Positions 1-6,310 of a stretch of DNA of 6,536 nucleotides are shown here, piece after piece. Both the position numbers and the translations under genes were made by a program. The first letter of the stretch is position 1, and every line of letters begins with the position of its first letter. The notes under the pieces were generated by a model. That model worked only from the letters and a program-made list of their open reading frames with translations. It was not told the origin of the DNA and searched no databases. This DNA is from Polynucleobacter sp. (lineage in GTDB: Bacteria > Pseudomonadota > Gammaproteobacteria > Burkholderiales > Burkholderiaceae), in contig JAGVCB010000073.1 of the NCBI GenBank assembly GCA_020059445.1, forward strand, positions 1 through 6,536. Direction: 5' to 3'.

Positions 1-1652
1 TCTAAAGCAAAGCTGCGCTCTTTGGCAGACAAAGCTTTGTCTTCAAAAGCCTTGAGCTCAGGCGTGATGTAACGTTCAGCATTTTTTAAAGTTTGGCGAC
101 GACGGTAATCATCAGGCACCTTGTCTGTTTGACCATTGGTCACTTCAATAAAAAAGCCGTGTACTTTATTGAACTCAACCCGCAAATTAGCAATGCCCGT
201 TCTTTCTCGTTCGCGAGTTTCTAAATCTAATAAAAATGCGCCGCAGTCATCACTCAATCTGCGCAGTTCATCTAACTCTGCATGGTAACCATCAGCGATG
301 ACACCGCCTTCGCGGATCACCACGGATGGTTCTGCTGCAATCGCTGCTTGCAACAAAGCCAAGACTGGAGGAGGGGATGCCAAGGTGCTTGCCAAAGAAG
401 CCAGCAATGAACTTGCTTGATTTGCCTGGCCTGATTGATTTGGTTGAGCCAAGCCATTCAAAGTCTTGGCAATGGTCGGTAAATTGGCCAATGTATCGCG
501 CAGACTGCTCAAGTCACGAGGACGAGCACTGCCCAATGCCAAGCGAGTGCTGATACGTTCAATATCAGCCACGCTGCGCAAGGTTTGACGTAGATCTTCT
601 AAAACAAAGGCATGTTCAATCAATGTACCAAGAGCCTTGTGACGCTCAGTAATCACACCCTGATCACGCAATGGGTGATGCAATGTGTGGCGCAATAAAC
701 GACTACCCATGGCGCTTGAACAGGTATCTAACAAAGATAATAAGGTGGGTTCTGTTTCACCACGCAGTGTTTCTGTTATTTCTAAATTACGGCGTGTGGC
801 TGCATCAATGCCAATGAAGTTCTGATCTTCTTCTAATTGGCATCGCAAAATATGAGGCAACTTGCCTTGCCAACCCAAACCTTGCGTGTTGGCACCATAG
901 GCCAAGACTGCAGCGACTGCGGTGAGTGTTGGGGCAAATTTATCTGCATCATCGAACCCTAAGCTTTGCAAACTGCTCATATTGAACAGCTCTAAAAGAC
1001 GGCGTTGTCCTTCATCGGCTGACCACACCCAATCAGGAATCGTGTGACCTGATAAATGCACTTCTGCAGCACTGGATGCTTGCAAGACTTCTTTGATCGA
1101 GCTCTCAGAGCCGAGTGGACAGAGTAGTTCTGCTGCGCGGATGCGATAAATGTAATGGGCTAATTCTTCCGGAGCGCATTGCGTGAAACGCAATTGACCA
1201 CTGGTGATCGTCAGCCATGCCAAACCCCACATCTTTTTACTGGGAACAATGGCTAATAATGGCGCATCTTCTAAATCACTCATCAATGCTGAATCTGTCA
1301 CAGTGCCTGGTGTGATGACGCGCATCACGCGCCGCTCAACCGGACCTTTAGAAGTGGCAGGATCGCCGACTTGTTCAGCAATTGCGACAGATTCTCCAGC
1401 TTTGACAAGCTTGGCTAGATATTGTTCGGCAGCATGGTAGGGAATGCCTGCCATTTTGATCGGTCTACCCGATGATTGACCGCGTTGGGTCAAAGTGATG
1501 TCTAGGAGGCGAGCGGCTTTTTCAGCATCATCGAAGAAGAGCTCATAAAAATCGCCCATCCGAAAAAATACCAAGGAGTGAGGATGCTCAGCTTTGATGC
1601 GCAGAAATTGCTGCATCGCTGGCGTATGCGTTGCCAACTCCTGGGTATTCAT
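1..1652 (-). CDS. mutS: DNA mismatch repair protein MutS, N-terminal ~550 residues (3' end beyond the left edge)
   Basis: MutS binds mismatched or looped-out bases and, with MutL, starts strand-directed repair in the cytoplasm. I translated most of the frame by hand from the ATG at 1652 to the left edge and met no stop or frameshift. Residues 31-39 read RMGDFYELF; Phe35 and Glu37 fit the mismatch-wedge Phe and Glu of the family (F36/E38 in E. coli). The HTPAMQQFL start aligns with E. coli HTPMMQQYL and fixes the ATG. Further on are ARPRDL (lever region), [24 protein letters not shown] and [13 protein letters not shown] (clamp). Mismatch, connector, core and part of the clamp domains are therefore present; the ATPase domain with Walker A and the C-terminal dimerisation helices lie outside. 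The ATG overlaps the cysE stop as TAATG, with no good Shine-Dalgarno sequence. Around residues 404-415 is a Q/N/S-rich stretch; the segment is about 11 residues longer than in E. coli. Identification is certain. Confidence 0.98.
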   Translation of the reverse strand, partial: MNTQELATHTPAMQQFLRIKAEHPHSLVFFRMGDFYELFFDDAEKAARLLDITLTQRGQSSGRPIKMAGIPYHAAEQYLAKLVKAGESVAIAEQVGDPATSKGPVERRVMRVITPGTVTDSALMSDLEDAPLLAIVPSKKMWGLAWLTITSGQLRFTQCAPEELAHYIYRIRAAELLCPLGSESSIKEVLQASSAAEVHLSGHTIPDWVWSADEGQRRLLELFNMSSLQSLGFDDADKFAPTLTAVAAVLAYGANTQGLGWQGKLPHILRCQLEEDQNFIGIDAATRRNLEITETLRGETEPTLLSLLDTCSSAMGSRLLRHTLHHPLRDQGVITERHKALGTLIEHAFVLEDLRQTLRSVADIERISTRLALGSARPRDLSSLRDTLANLPTIAKTLNGLAQPNQSGQANQASSLLASLASTLASPPPVLALLQAAIAAEPSVVIREGGVIADGYHAELDELRRLSDDCGAFLLDLETRERERTGIANLRVEFNKVHGFFIEVTNGQTDKVPDDYRRRQTLKNAERYITPELKAFEDKALSAKERSFAL

Positions 1653-1654
1653 TA
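1650..1654 (-). promoter_or_regulatory. TAATG stop/start overlap, cysE to mutS
   Basis: On the minus strand the cysE stop TAA (1654-1652) shares its last A with the mutS ATG (1652-1650). The nearest purine-rich stretch, AGAAGA, ends about 12 bases before the ATG, too far for a normal ribosome binding site. This favours termination-reinitiation coupling of mutS to cysE translation; the coupling itself is inference. Confidence 0.75.
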
Positions 1655-2218
1655 ACTGCTGAGATCTTCTGGTGTGATGCCGTAGGCAGTGAATGAGTGT
1701 TGTGACTCAGTGGTTTCAAGAATGCGTGCTGGGATACCGACGGCTGTAGCACCTGCCGGAACGGCTTTAAGCACGACCGCATTAGAACCGATGCGAGCAC
1801 CTGCGCCCACCACAAAACCACCCAATACTTTTGCGCCAGCACTCACCACCACGCCAGCCTCTAAAGTTGGGTGACGCTTGGTGCCTTTGTACAAAGAAGT
1901 GCCACCAAGAGTGACACCTTGATAAATCGTGCAATCATCACCAATCACGGTGGTCTCACCAATCACAACGCCTAGGCCGTGATCAATGAACACGCGCTTA
2001 CCCACGACCACAGCAGGGTGGATTTCAATACCGGTGATGAAACGAGCCGTATGAGAAACGATTCTGGCCAATAACTTCAGACCAATGCCCCATAAAAAAT
2101 GAGCCATGCGATGCAGCCAAATGGCGTGTAAGCCAGGATAGCAAAGGATTACCTCCAGACGGGTGCGCGCGGCATGGTCTCGGGAAATGATGGAGTCAAT
2201 GTGATCGAATAAAGGCAT
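1652..2218 (-). CDS. cysE: Serine O-acetyltransferase, short form (188 aa)
   Basis: It transfers acetyl from acetyl-CoA to L-serine, giving O-acetylserine, the first committed step of cysteine synthesis in the cytoplasm. After a short helical N-terminus (residues 1-60) comes a left-handed beta-helix of hexapeptide repeats (about 64-165). Visible family residues are Asp79-His80 in VFIDHG (His80 matches catalytic His158 of E. coli), Glu65 in GIEIHPA where E. coli has Asp143 (Glu is usual in this branch), [19 protein letters not shown] and Arg115-His116 in KRHPTL. The N-terminal domain is much shorter than in the 273-residue E. coli enzyme, as in EpsC/NifP-type and beta-proteobacterial forms. 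The C-terminus ends at [11 protein letters not shown], shortly after the helix, whereas many Burkholderiales homologues continue for tens of residues after the YG(V/I)TP motif. It does not end in the isoleucine that in E. coli CysE inserts into CysK. The gene lies between trmJ and mutS and overlaps both by one base. Confidence 0.96.
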   Translation of the reverse strand: MPLFDHIDSIISRDHAARTRLEVILCYPGLHAIWLHRMAHFLWGIGLKLLARIVSHTARFITGIEIHPAVVVGKRVFIDHGLGVVIGETTVIGDDCTIYQGVTLGGTSLYKGTKRHPTLEAGVVVSAGAKVLGGFVVGAGARIGSNAVVLKAVPAGATAVGIPARILETTESQHSFTAYGITPEDLSS

Positions 2219-2220
2219 TA
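2216..2220 (-). promoter_or_regulatory. TAATG stop/start overlap, trmJ to cysE
   Basis: The trmJ stop TAA (2220-2218) shares one base with the cysE ATG (2218-2216). The preceding minus-strand bases (GGTAAAATCAAG) carry no AGGAG-like motif at normal spacing, so cysE translation probably depends on ribosomes finishing trmJ. The overlap is seen directly; the coupling is inferred. Confidence 0.75.
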
Positions 2221-3048
2221 CTTGATTTTACCGTGTTGGAGCATTTGTTTCGCGATACCGCGTAAAAGATCAATTTCTTCTTTTTGTAAGGCTGCTCTGG
2301 CAAACAAGCTTTGGAGTCTGGGCATGAGTTTTTTAGGATTTTCTGGGTCCAGATAGCCAATGGCCTCTAAACCTTGTTGCCAATGCTCGAGCATTGCGGC
2401 AATGGCGCTAGGATCTGCTAATTCAGGGACATTTTTTGAAGCCAGGGTCTCGGGTGGGATTGAATCAATCGCCAGTTCTTTCATCAAGCCTTGGCGCATC
2501 GAATAAGCCACGATCATCATGGCTTGGGCAAGATTCAAAGAAGGGTAGTTGGGATTGGCATCGATCCACACCCGATGGGTGCAACGTTTGAGATCTTCAT
2601 TATCTAGGCCTGTGCGCTCAGTACCAAAGACAAAGGACACGGGCTTATTTGCTACAACTGCTGAACTTGCCATCGACACCGCTTCAAACAATGAAATAGC
2701 CGGTGGACCAAATTCACGATCCCTGGCGGTCAGACCAAAGACCAGCTGACTATCCCCCAAAGCGTCGAGCATGGTTTCATGATTTTGAGCATCTTCTAGA
2801 ACGTCAAAAGCCCCGCTCGATAAAGAGATGGCCTCGGCTTTTCTAGCCATGTATTCATAGGCTGGATTGACCAAATGCAAGGCTGAAAAACCCATGGTTT
2901 TGATGGCGCGGGCTGCAGAGCCCACATTTCCGGGGTGGCTGGTGCGCATCATGACCCAACGAATTGGCCAGTTTTGGTTCAAAACTCCCAATTGATCCTC
3001 ATTTCGGGCTAAAATCTGTTTTCGCCGTTCAGCTTGATTGCTGGACAT
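2218..3048 (-). CDS. trmJ: tRNA (cytidine/uridine-2'-O-)-methyltransferase TrmJ
   Basis: This SPOUT-class enzyme uses S-adenosylmethionine to 2'-O-methylate nucleotide 32 in the anticodon loop of several tRNAs. The three trefoil-knot motifs are clear: [19 protein letters not shown] (residues 36-54, with Arg47 matching catalytic Arg23 of E. coli TrmJ), [13 protein letters not shown] (141-153) and [13 protein letters not shown] (165-177). The C-terminal helical part ends with [18 protein letters not shown], as in TrmJ. At 276 residues it is about 30 longer than E. coli TrmJ (246), mostly because of a charged 24-28 residue N-terminal extension. The ATG at 3048 has a good ribosome binding site (GGAG, 7 bases upstream). 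A TTG at 2991 preceded by GAGG is a weaker alternative that would remove most of the extension. It is the first gene of the trmJ-cysE-mutS operon and diverges from suhB, as trmJ does in E. coli. The paralogous subfamily TrmH is less likely because of motif spacing. Confidence 0.95.
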   Translation of the reverse strand: MSSNQAERRKQILARNEDQLGVLNQNWPIRWVMMRTSHPGNVGSAARAIKTMGFSALHLVNPAYEYMARKAEAISLSSGAFDVLEDAQNHETMLDALGDSQLVFGLTARDREFGPPAISLFEAVSMASSAVVANKPVSFVFGTERTGLDNEDLKRCTHRVWIDANPNYPSLNLAQAMMIVAYSMRQGLMKELAIDSIPPETLASKNVPELADPSAIAAMLEHWQQGLEAIGYLDPENPKKLMPRLQSLFARAALQKEEIDLLRGIAKQMLQHGKIK

Positions 3049-3083
3049 TGCTCTTCTCCAATTCGTTGTGTTACTTAAATACT
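3049..3083. promoter_or_regulatory. 35 bp divergent trmJ/suhB intergenic gap
   Basis: Only 35 bases separate the two start codons. The trmJ side carries its Shine-Dalgarno sequence (minus-strand GGAGAAGAG, about 3052-3060). The suhB side (TTACTTAAATACT) has no Shine-Dalgarno sequence. The gap is too short for two complete promoters plus leaders, so at least one promoter must lie inside the opposite gene. TTAAAT (3075-3080) or TACTAT (3080-3085) are weak -10 candidates for suhB, without a recognisable -35. Promoter placement is unresolved. Confidence 0.4.
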
Positions 3084-3893
3084 ATGCATCCCATGCTTAA
3101 TGTGGCCATTAAGGCCGCGCGTCGCGCAGGAAATATTATCAACCGAGCATCGCTGAATAGCGAGCGTATTCAGGTTACCCGCAAGCAACACAATGATTTT
3201 GTCACTGAAATCGATCAGGCTGCAGAAGCTGCCATTATCGATACTTTGAAAGAAGCTTTTCCTGATCACAGCTTTTTAGGGGAAGAAACCGGCGAAACAC
3301 CATCAAGTAGCACCAATCAAACGTCCAACCATGTATGGATCATCGATCCATTGGATGGTACAACCAATTTCATTCATGGCTTTCCACAATACGCAGTATC
3401 GATTGCACTAGCAGTGGATGGCGTATTGCAACAAGCCGTGGTGTATGACCCCAACCGGGATGAACTGTTCACCGCCACTCGTGGTGCGGGTGCTTATGTT
3501 AACAACCGTCGTTTGCGTGTGGCTGGCCGTTTGAAAATGTCAGAAGCACTTTTAGGCACTGGTTTTCCGTATCGCGAAGATCAAAGTGTTGAAGAGTATT
3601 TAGAAATCTTTGCCAAGATGACACGTCAGTGTGCTGGCTTGCGTCGTCCGGGCGCCGCATCTTTGGACTTGGCCTATGTGGCTGCAGGTCGCTTGGATGG
3701 ATTCTTTGAATCAGGCTTAAAGCCATGGGACATGGCAGCCGGCATCTTGTTGATCACTGAATCAGGTGGCTTGGTGGGTAACTACGCAGGTGAAGAGGGT
3801 TACATGCAGTCAGGAGAAATCATGGCAGCTAACCCACGCATCTTCGGCCAATTGGTGACCGCTTTGCGCGATCATTCAAAACCTCAAGCTTAA
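3084..3893 (+). CDS. suhB: Inositol-1-monophosphatase family protein SuhB
   Basis: SuhB is a Mg-dependent, Li-sensitive phosphatase of inositol phosphates; in E. coli its main role is in the rRNA antitermination complex and ribosome maturation. All family motifs are present in the 269 residues: GEETGE with metal ligand Glu67, [12 protein letters not shown] with Asp88, Asp91 and Thr93, and PWDMAAG with Asp216. The [17 protein letters not shown] segment keeps the double Arg (187-188) of E. coli SuhB, where it reads FRRTGSAAL; those Arg are linked to dimerisation and RNA polymerase binding. The frame is open back to an ATG at 2964, but that start would lie inside trmJ. The ATG at 3084 gives [17 protein letters not shown], nearly identical to the E. 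coli N-terminus, and total length matches (267). No ribosome binding site is visible. It is divergent from trmJ, as in E. coli, and convergent with lpxH. No intrinsic terminator with a T-tract follows on its own strand. Confidence 0.96.
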   Translation: MHPMLNVAIKAARRAGNIINRASLNSERIQVTRKQHNDFVTEIDQAAEAAIIDTLKEAFPDHSFLGEETGETPSSSTNQTSNHVWIIDPLDGTTNFIHGFPQYAVSIALAVDGVLQQAVVYDPNRDELFTATRGAGAYVNNRRLRVAGRLKMSEALLGTGFPYREDQSVEEYLEIFAKMTRQCAGLRRPGAASLDLAYVAAGRLDGFFESGLKPWDMAAGILLITESGGLVGNYAGEEGYMQSGEIMAANPRIFGQLVTALRDHSKPQA

Positions 3894-3907
3894 AAATAAA
3901 AAAATCA

Positions 3908-3956
3908 AAGATAAAAGATAAAAGAAAAAGCTTAAGCAATCAGTCGATTGCTTAAG
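3908..3956 (-). terminator. Rho-independent terminator of the ppiB-lpxH transcript
   Basis: A perfect 11 bp inverted repeat, CTTAAGCAATC (3931-3941) and GATTGCTTAAG (3946-3956), encloses a 4-base loop. Read on the minus strand it is followed at once by CTTTTTCTTTTATCTTTTAT, a U-rich tail. The lpxH stop codon (3954-3952) lies within the first arm. On the plus strand there is no T-run after the hairpin, so it is not a normal terminator for suhB. The stem is AT-rich (4 of 11 pairs G-C). Confidence 0.8.
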
Positions 3957-4734
3957 AACGCACCAAATCCAAAGCTTTGACACCCGCAGAGGTGATGCTC
4001 AGTGCATTGCCTTTGGGCAGGACTGTTTCAGGATGATCAAAATCCCAATCAGATAAAACCCAGCGCTGCCATGACTGACCGCCCAAAGATTCTTCGTGAT
4101 AACTAGGACGATGGGTATGCCCGTGAATCACTCTTTGACAATTGGTCATAGACACCAAGCTGGCGGTGGCGGTGATGGTCACATCACCTTTGACCTGAAT
4201 CACATCAGGAGTGAAACGTTGTGCACGGTGATACTTGGCCGTGCTGTTGCTGCGCAATGAGCTGGCGATATTGACTCGTAATGAAGTTGGCAACATCAAA
4301 AATAATTTTTGTACAAAGCCGCTTCTCACCACAGACCTAAAACGTTGGTAACTCTTATCTGCCGTACACAAGGCATCACCGTGGGTGAGTAACCATGTTT
4401 GCTCAGCGATTGTGACAATTTGAGGGTCTCTCAAAATTTCCATGTCTGCTTTTTGAGCATAGGCCTCACCAAGTAAAAAATCACGGTTGCCATGCATGAA
4501 GTAAACCTTCGTACCCTGCTGCTTGAGTGCTTTGATTTTTTGAGCGACTTCGAGGTGGAAGGGTGATCTTGCCTTGGCATCATCACCCACCCAAAACTCA
4601 AACAAGTCACCCAAAATAAACAAAGCTTCATGGGTGCGAGCCTCTTTCTCAAGAAATTCAAAAAACCTCTCTGCCGTTCTAGGCATCGATGGGGTCAAAT
4701 GAAGATCAGAAATGAAGAGAGCGCTCGCGTGCAT
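3952..4734 (-). CDS. lpxH: UDP-2,3-diacylglucosamine diphosphatase LpxH
   Basis: LpxH hydrolyses UDP-2,3-diacylglucosamine to lipid X and UMP, the fourth step of lipid A synthesis at the inner face of the cytoplasmic membrane, and marks a Gram-negative cell. It is a calcineurin-like metallophosphoesterase. Numbered from the ATG at 4734 (260 aa), the metal-site motifs are ISDLHL (Asp10, His12), LGDLFEFWVGDD (Asp43), HGNRDFLLG (Asn83), THGD (His118) and IHGHTHRP (His206, His208). It is about 20 residues longer than E. coli LpxH (240), mainly in the middle and the C-terminus. A GTG at 4740 would add Met-Ile and overlap the ppiB stop by 4 bases; I prefer the ATG because AGAAGAG lies about 6 bases upstream and MHASALFISDLHL fits the family start. 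It follows ppiB by 2 bases, so the two are surely co-transcribed, as in E. coli. The terminator stem overlaps its stop codon. Confidence 0.95.
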   Translation of the reverse strand: MHASALFISDLHLTPSMPRTAERFFEFLEKEARTHEALFILGDLFEFWVGDDAKARSPFHLEVAQKIKALKQQGTKVYFMHGNRDFLLGEAYAQKADMEILRDPQIVTIAEQTWLLTHGDALCTADKSYQRFRSVVRSGFVQKLFLMLPTSLRVNIASSLRSNSTAKYHRAQRFTPDVIQVKGDVTITATASLVSMTNCQRVIHGHTHRPSYHEESLGGQSWQRWVLSDWDFDHPETVLPKGNALSITSAGVKALDLVRS

Positions 4735-4736
4735 GA

Positions 4737-5240
4737 TCACTCTTCTAGGATGGTTGCTGTGATGATCGTGACATCTTCCTTAGGCACATCTTGATGAAAG
4801 CCTGAACTGCCAGTCTTCACTTGGCGAATCGCGTCGACCACGTCCATGCCCTCAGTCACTTCACCGAACACCGCATAACCCCAACCTTGTGAAGTTGGTG
4901 CAGAGAAGTTTAAAAAAGCATTGTCAACAACGTTGATGAAGAACTGTGAACTAGCTGAATGAGGGTCGTTGGTTCTGGCCATTGCTACGCTGCCACGCTT
5001 GTTTGGTAAACCGTTATCAGCTTCGTTTTCAATCGTCGCTTTGGTTGGCTTTTGTTTCATGCCAGCAGTCATGCCGCCGCCTTGAACCATGAAGTTAGCA
5101 ATCACGCGATGAAAAATCGTACCGTCGTAATGACCAGAGCGAACATAGTCTAAAAAGTTCTCAGTCGATTTAGGTGCTAATTCATCATTCAATGTCAATG
5201 TGATATTGCCCATGCTGGTATTTAATTGCACTTTTGCCAT
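4737..5240 (-). CDS. ppiB: Cytoplasmic peptidyl-prolyl cis-trans isomerase B (cyclophilin)
   Basis: This cyclophilin speeds cis-trans isomerisation of Xaa-Pro bonds during folding. The 167-residue protein has no signal peptide, so it is the cytoplasmic PpiB type (164 aa in E. coli) rather than periplasmic PpiA. Active-site residues are visible in [14 protein letters not shown] (Arg45, Phe50, Met51, Gln53) and [11 protein letters not shown] (Gln99, Phe101); the C-terminal motifs [10 protein letters not shown] and HQDVPKEDV are typical. The position of human CypA Trp121 appears to be Phe109, as in E. coli cyclophilins, which are known for weak cyclosporin A sensitivity; carrying that over is inference. 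The start is supported by AAGGA six bases before the ATG. It lies 136 bases after the TPR gene and 2 bases before lpxH, an arrangement shared in part with E. coli, where ppiB-lpxH diverge directly from cysS. Confidence 0.97.
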   Translation of the reverse strand: MAKVQLNTSMGNITLTLNDELAPKSTENFLDYVRSGHYDGTIFHRVIANFMVQGGGMTAGMKQKPTKATIENEADNGLPNKRGSVAMARTNDPHSASSQFFINVVDNAFLNFSAPTSQGWGYAVFGEVTEGMDVVDAIRQVKTGSSGFHQDVPKEDVTIITATILEE

Positions 5241-5376
5241 GCTGCGTCCTTCTCCATGTAATGAGGGATTGATTCCCTTCGTAAAAAATAAAACAAACTA
5301 AAACTTAAACTTAATAAAAAAACAATCAAAGCTAAAGCCACGTCCAAATCAACACATTCAGACGCATCACAACTGT
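5241..5376. other. AT-rich spacer between the TPR gene and ppiB
   Basis: On the plus strand 5281-5336 is very A-rich with short imperfect repeats (AAACTAAAACTTAAACTTAA); in the direction of ppiB transcription this is a long T-rich stretch including T7. No stable hairpin precedes the T-run, so it is not a convincing terminator for the TPR gene. A weak AGGGA/TCCCT inverted repeat (about 5265-5279) lies close to ppiB and has no T-tail. No promoter match to TTGACA/TATAAT is convincing, although a ppiB promoter here is plausible. Confidence 0.35.
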
Positions 5377-6081
5377 TTACTTCAGAATATCCTCAGCCAA
5401 TTTCATCTTGCGGCGACTATCCACCAACCGGCGATCGAGTTGCACTGCTTTGCCATAAGATCTAGAAGCCAAGCGTGTGTAGACATCGCCCAAGTTCTCT
5501 AAAGCAGTTGCAAAACTAGGTTGAACCTTGAGAGCCAACTCTAAGTACTCTTTGGCTTGATCAAGATCACCGCTTTGTGCTTCAAGAACGGCTAGATTGT
5601 TATATGGCTCAGGCAGTTCTGGGAACTGTTGGGTAAGTTCTAAAAGCGTCTTTTTTGCCGCATCCATTTGACCCATTTCAATTTGGATTCTTGAGCGCAC
5701 AAAACGCAACTGCACGTTGCGAGGATTAACGCCCAACTCTTTATCAATCGCAATAACCGCCTCAGGCAGTTTCTTACTGGTGATCAGCTTATAGATGTCT
5801 TGGGGAATGGCATTTTTATTCTTAGGCTCTGGCACTCGTTGTAAAACAATGAAGGGTGTGGCCAGTGATGGTTGCATTTGCGCCGATTGAACAGCGCTTG
5901 GGTTATTTTCAAACGGTGATGGATCAGATTTTGCAGCAATATCAGAGCGACTGACTTTCGGCGCAGTCAAGCTTGATGGCGGTGTGACTGTTTGAGCCAT
6001 CACAGCTTGAGCTGAGATAAAACAAAGAATCCCGAGAGCCATTTGCTGCAGGGTAAGACTTTTCTGGAAAAGCATTTTCAT
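5377..6081 (-). CDS. Exported tetratricopeptide-repeat protein of unknown function
   Basis: I cannot name this 234-residue protein. The N-terminus is a signal peptide: MKMLFQK, a hydrophobic core around residues 11-24, then AVMA before Gln30, a plausible signal peptidase I site. Cys20 lacks a lipobox (preceded by GIL), so it is probably not a lipoprotein. Residues 30-90 are a Pro/Ser/Gln-rich, probably disordered linker. Residues about 93-219 form three to four TPR units; the clearest is about 157-190 (PYNNLAVLEAQSGDLDQAKEYL, with the Leu-Ala, Gly, Ala, Leu-Ala and Pro spacing of TPRs). The C-terminus (217-234) is a basic helix. A periplasmic scaffold or partner-binding role is likely from TPR chemistry only. 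It is divergent from cysS and upstream of ppiB-lpxH on the same strand. Neither the ATG at 6081 nor that at 6075 has a good ribosome binding site; I took the longer form. Confidence 0.85.
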   Translation of the reverse strand: MKMLFQKSLTLQQMALGILCFISAQAVMAQTVTPPSSLTAPKVSRSDIAAKSDPSPFENNPSAVQSAQMQPSLATPFIVLQRVPEPKNKNAIPQDIYKLITSKKLPEAVIAIDKELGVNPRNVQLRFVRSRIQIEMGQMDAAKKTLLELTQQFPELPEPYNNLAVLEAQSGDLDQAKEYLELALKVQPSFATALENLGDVYTRLASRSYGKAVQLDRRLVDSRRKMKLAEDILK

Positions 6082-6310
6082 AAAACAGGCCCGGGATCGA
6101 AGGAATAGGGTGATTTTAAAGCAGATACGATAACGAATTAGCTATACTCATTGATCAGTCTAACAAATCGCCAGACCACTGGAGTATTTCTAAGATATTG
6201 CCTTAAATAACACCTTAATGAAAGTGATTTCATTAAAATCACGACATAATAAATATCAAATCACCAAAAGAAATTTTCAGAATAAATAATCAGAAATCCC
6301 ACGCTTTTAT
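6082..6310. promoter_or_regulatory. Divergent AT-rich promoter region between the TPR gene and cysS
   Basis: This 229-base gap must hold promoters for both genes. Candidate -10 elements on the plus strand are TATACT (6143-6148) and CATAAT (6245-6250), each 5 of 6 matches to TATAAT, but neither has a good -35 at 16-18 bases. For the TPR gene, minus-strand TTGTTA (6166-6161) with GCTAAT or TATAGC downstream is a weak possibility. Two interlocking palindromes lie at 6215-6242, and the heptamer GTGATTT or its complement occurs four times. No Shine-Dalgarno sequence precedes cysS. I see no T-box or other known riboswitch. Confidence 0.5.
6215..6242. repeat. Two interlocking inverted repeats upstream of cysS
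   Basis: The first repeat has arms TTAATGAAA (6215-6223) and TTTCATTAA (6228-6236) around GTGA, a perfect 9 bp stem. The second has arms GTGATTT (6224-6230) and AAATCAC (6236-6242) around CATTA, a perfect 7 bp stem. They share bases 6224-6236, so only one could form at a time. Both are AT-rich and would be weak as RNA hairpins, so protein-binding DNA is at least as likely. The second lies just upstream of the candidate -10 CATAAT. Confidence 0.6.

Noticed and set aside
326..553. Plus-strand open frame of 75 codons.
   Set aside because: It is antisense to mutS, whose frame is continuous and conserved here; the peptide has no recognisable features.
1204..1440. Plus-strand open frame of 78 codons.
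   Set aside because: Antisense shadow of the MutS mismatch and connector domains; no ribosome binding site or family resemblance.
1588..1842. Minus-strand open frame of 84 codons across the cysE-mutS junction.
   Set aside because: It is out of frame with two clearly conserved genes on the same strand and has no homology I recognise, so it is not a remnant of a longer CysE tail.
2964..3083. A 40-residue N-terminal extension of SuhB from the ATG at 2964.
   Set aside because: It would run antisense through the trmJ start and does not resemble the family, while the ATG at 3084 matches the E. coli SuhB N-terminus almost exactly.
3903..3930. Tandem GATAAAA units after suhB as a functional repeat.
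   Set aside because: Only two copies, and the tract is explained as the U-rich tail of the lpxH terminator on the other strand.
4431..4661. Minus-strand open frame of 76 codons inside lpxH.
   Set aside because: Out-of-frame shadow of the conserved LpxH metal-binding region.
5317..5345. Intrinsic terminator of the TPR gene at the T7 run on the minus strand.
   Set aside because: No stable GC-containing hairpin lies just upstream of the T-run; only a 3 bp stem can be drawn.
6004..6081. Lipoprotein signal with Cys20 of the TPR protein.
   Set aside because: The residues before the Cys are Gly-Ile-Leu rather than a Leu-Ala/Ser-Gly/Ala lipobox, and a better signal peptidase I site follows at Ala29.
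6224..6242. CRP or FNR binding site at the GTGA/TCAC dyad.
   Set aside because: CRP sites have GTGA and TCAC 6 bases apart and FNR sites have TTGAT-N4-ATCAA; here the spacing is 11 and the flanks do not fit.
6218..6289. A 23-codon open frame (starting MKVISLKSRHNK) ending 21 bases before cysS, considered as a leader peptide.
   Set aside because: It has no ribosome binding site and contains no cysteine codons, which a cysS attenuation leader should have. Its start lies in the palindromes, so the frame is probably accidental.
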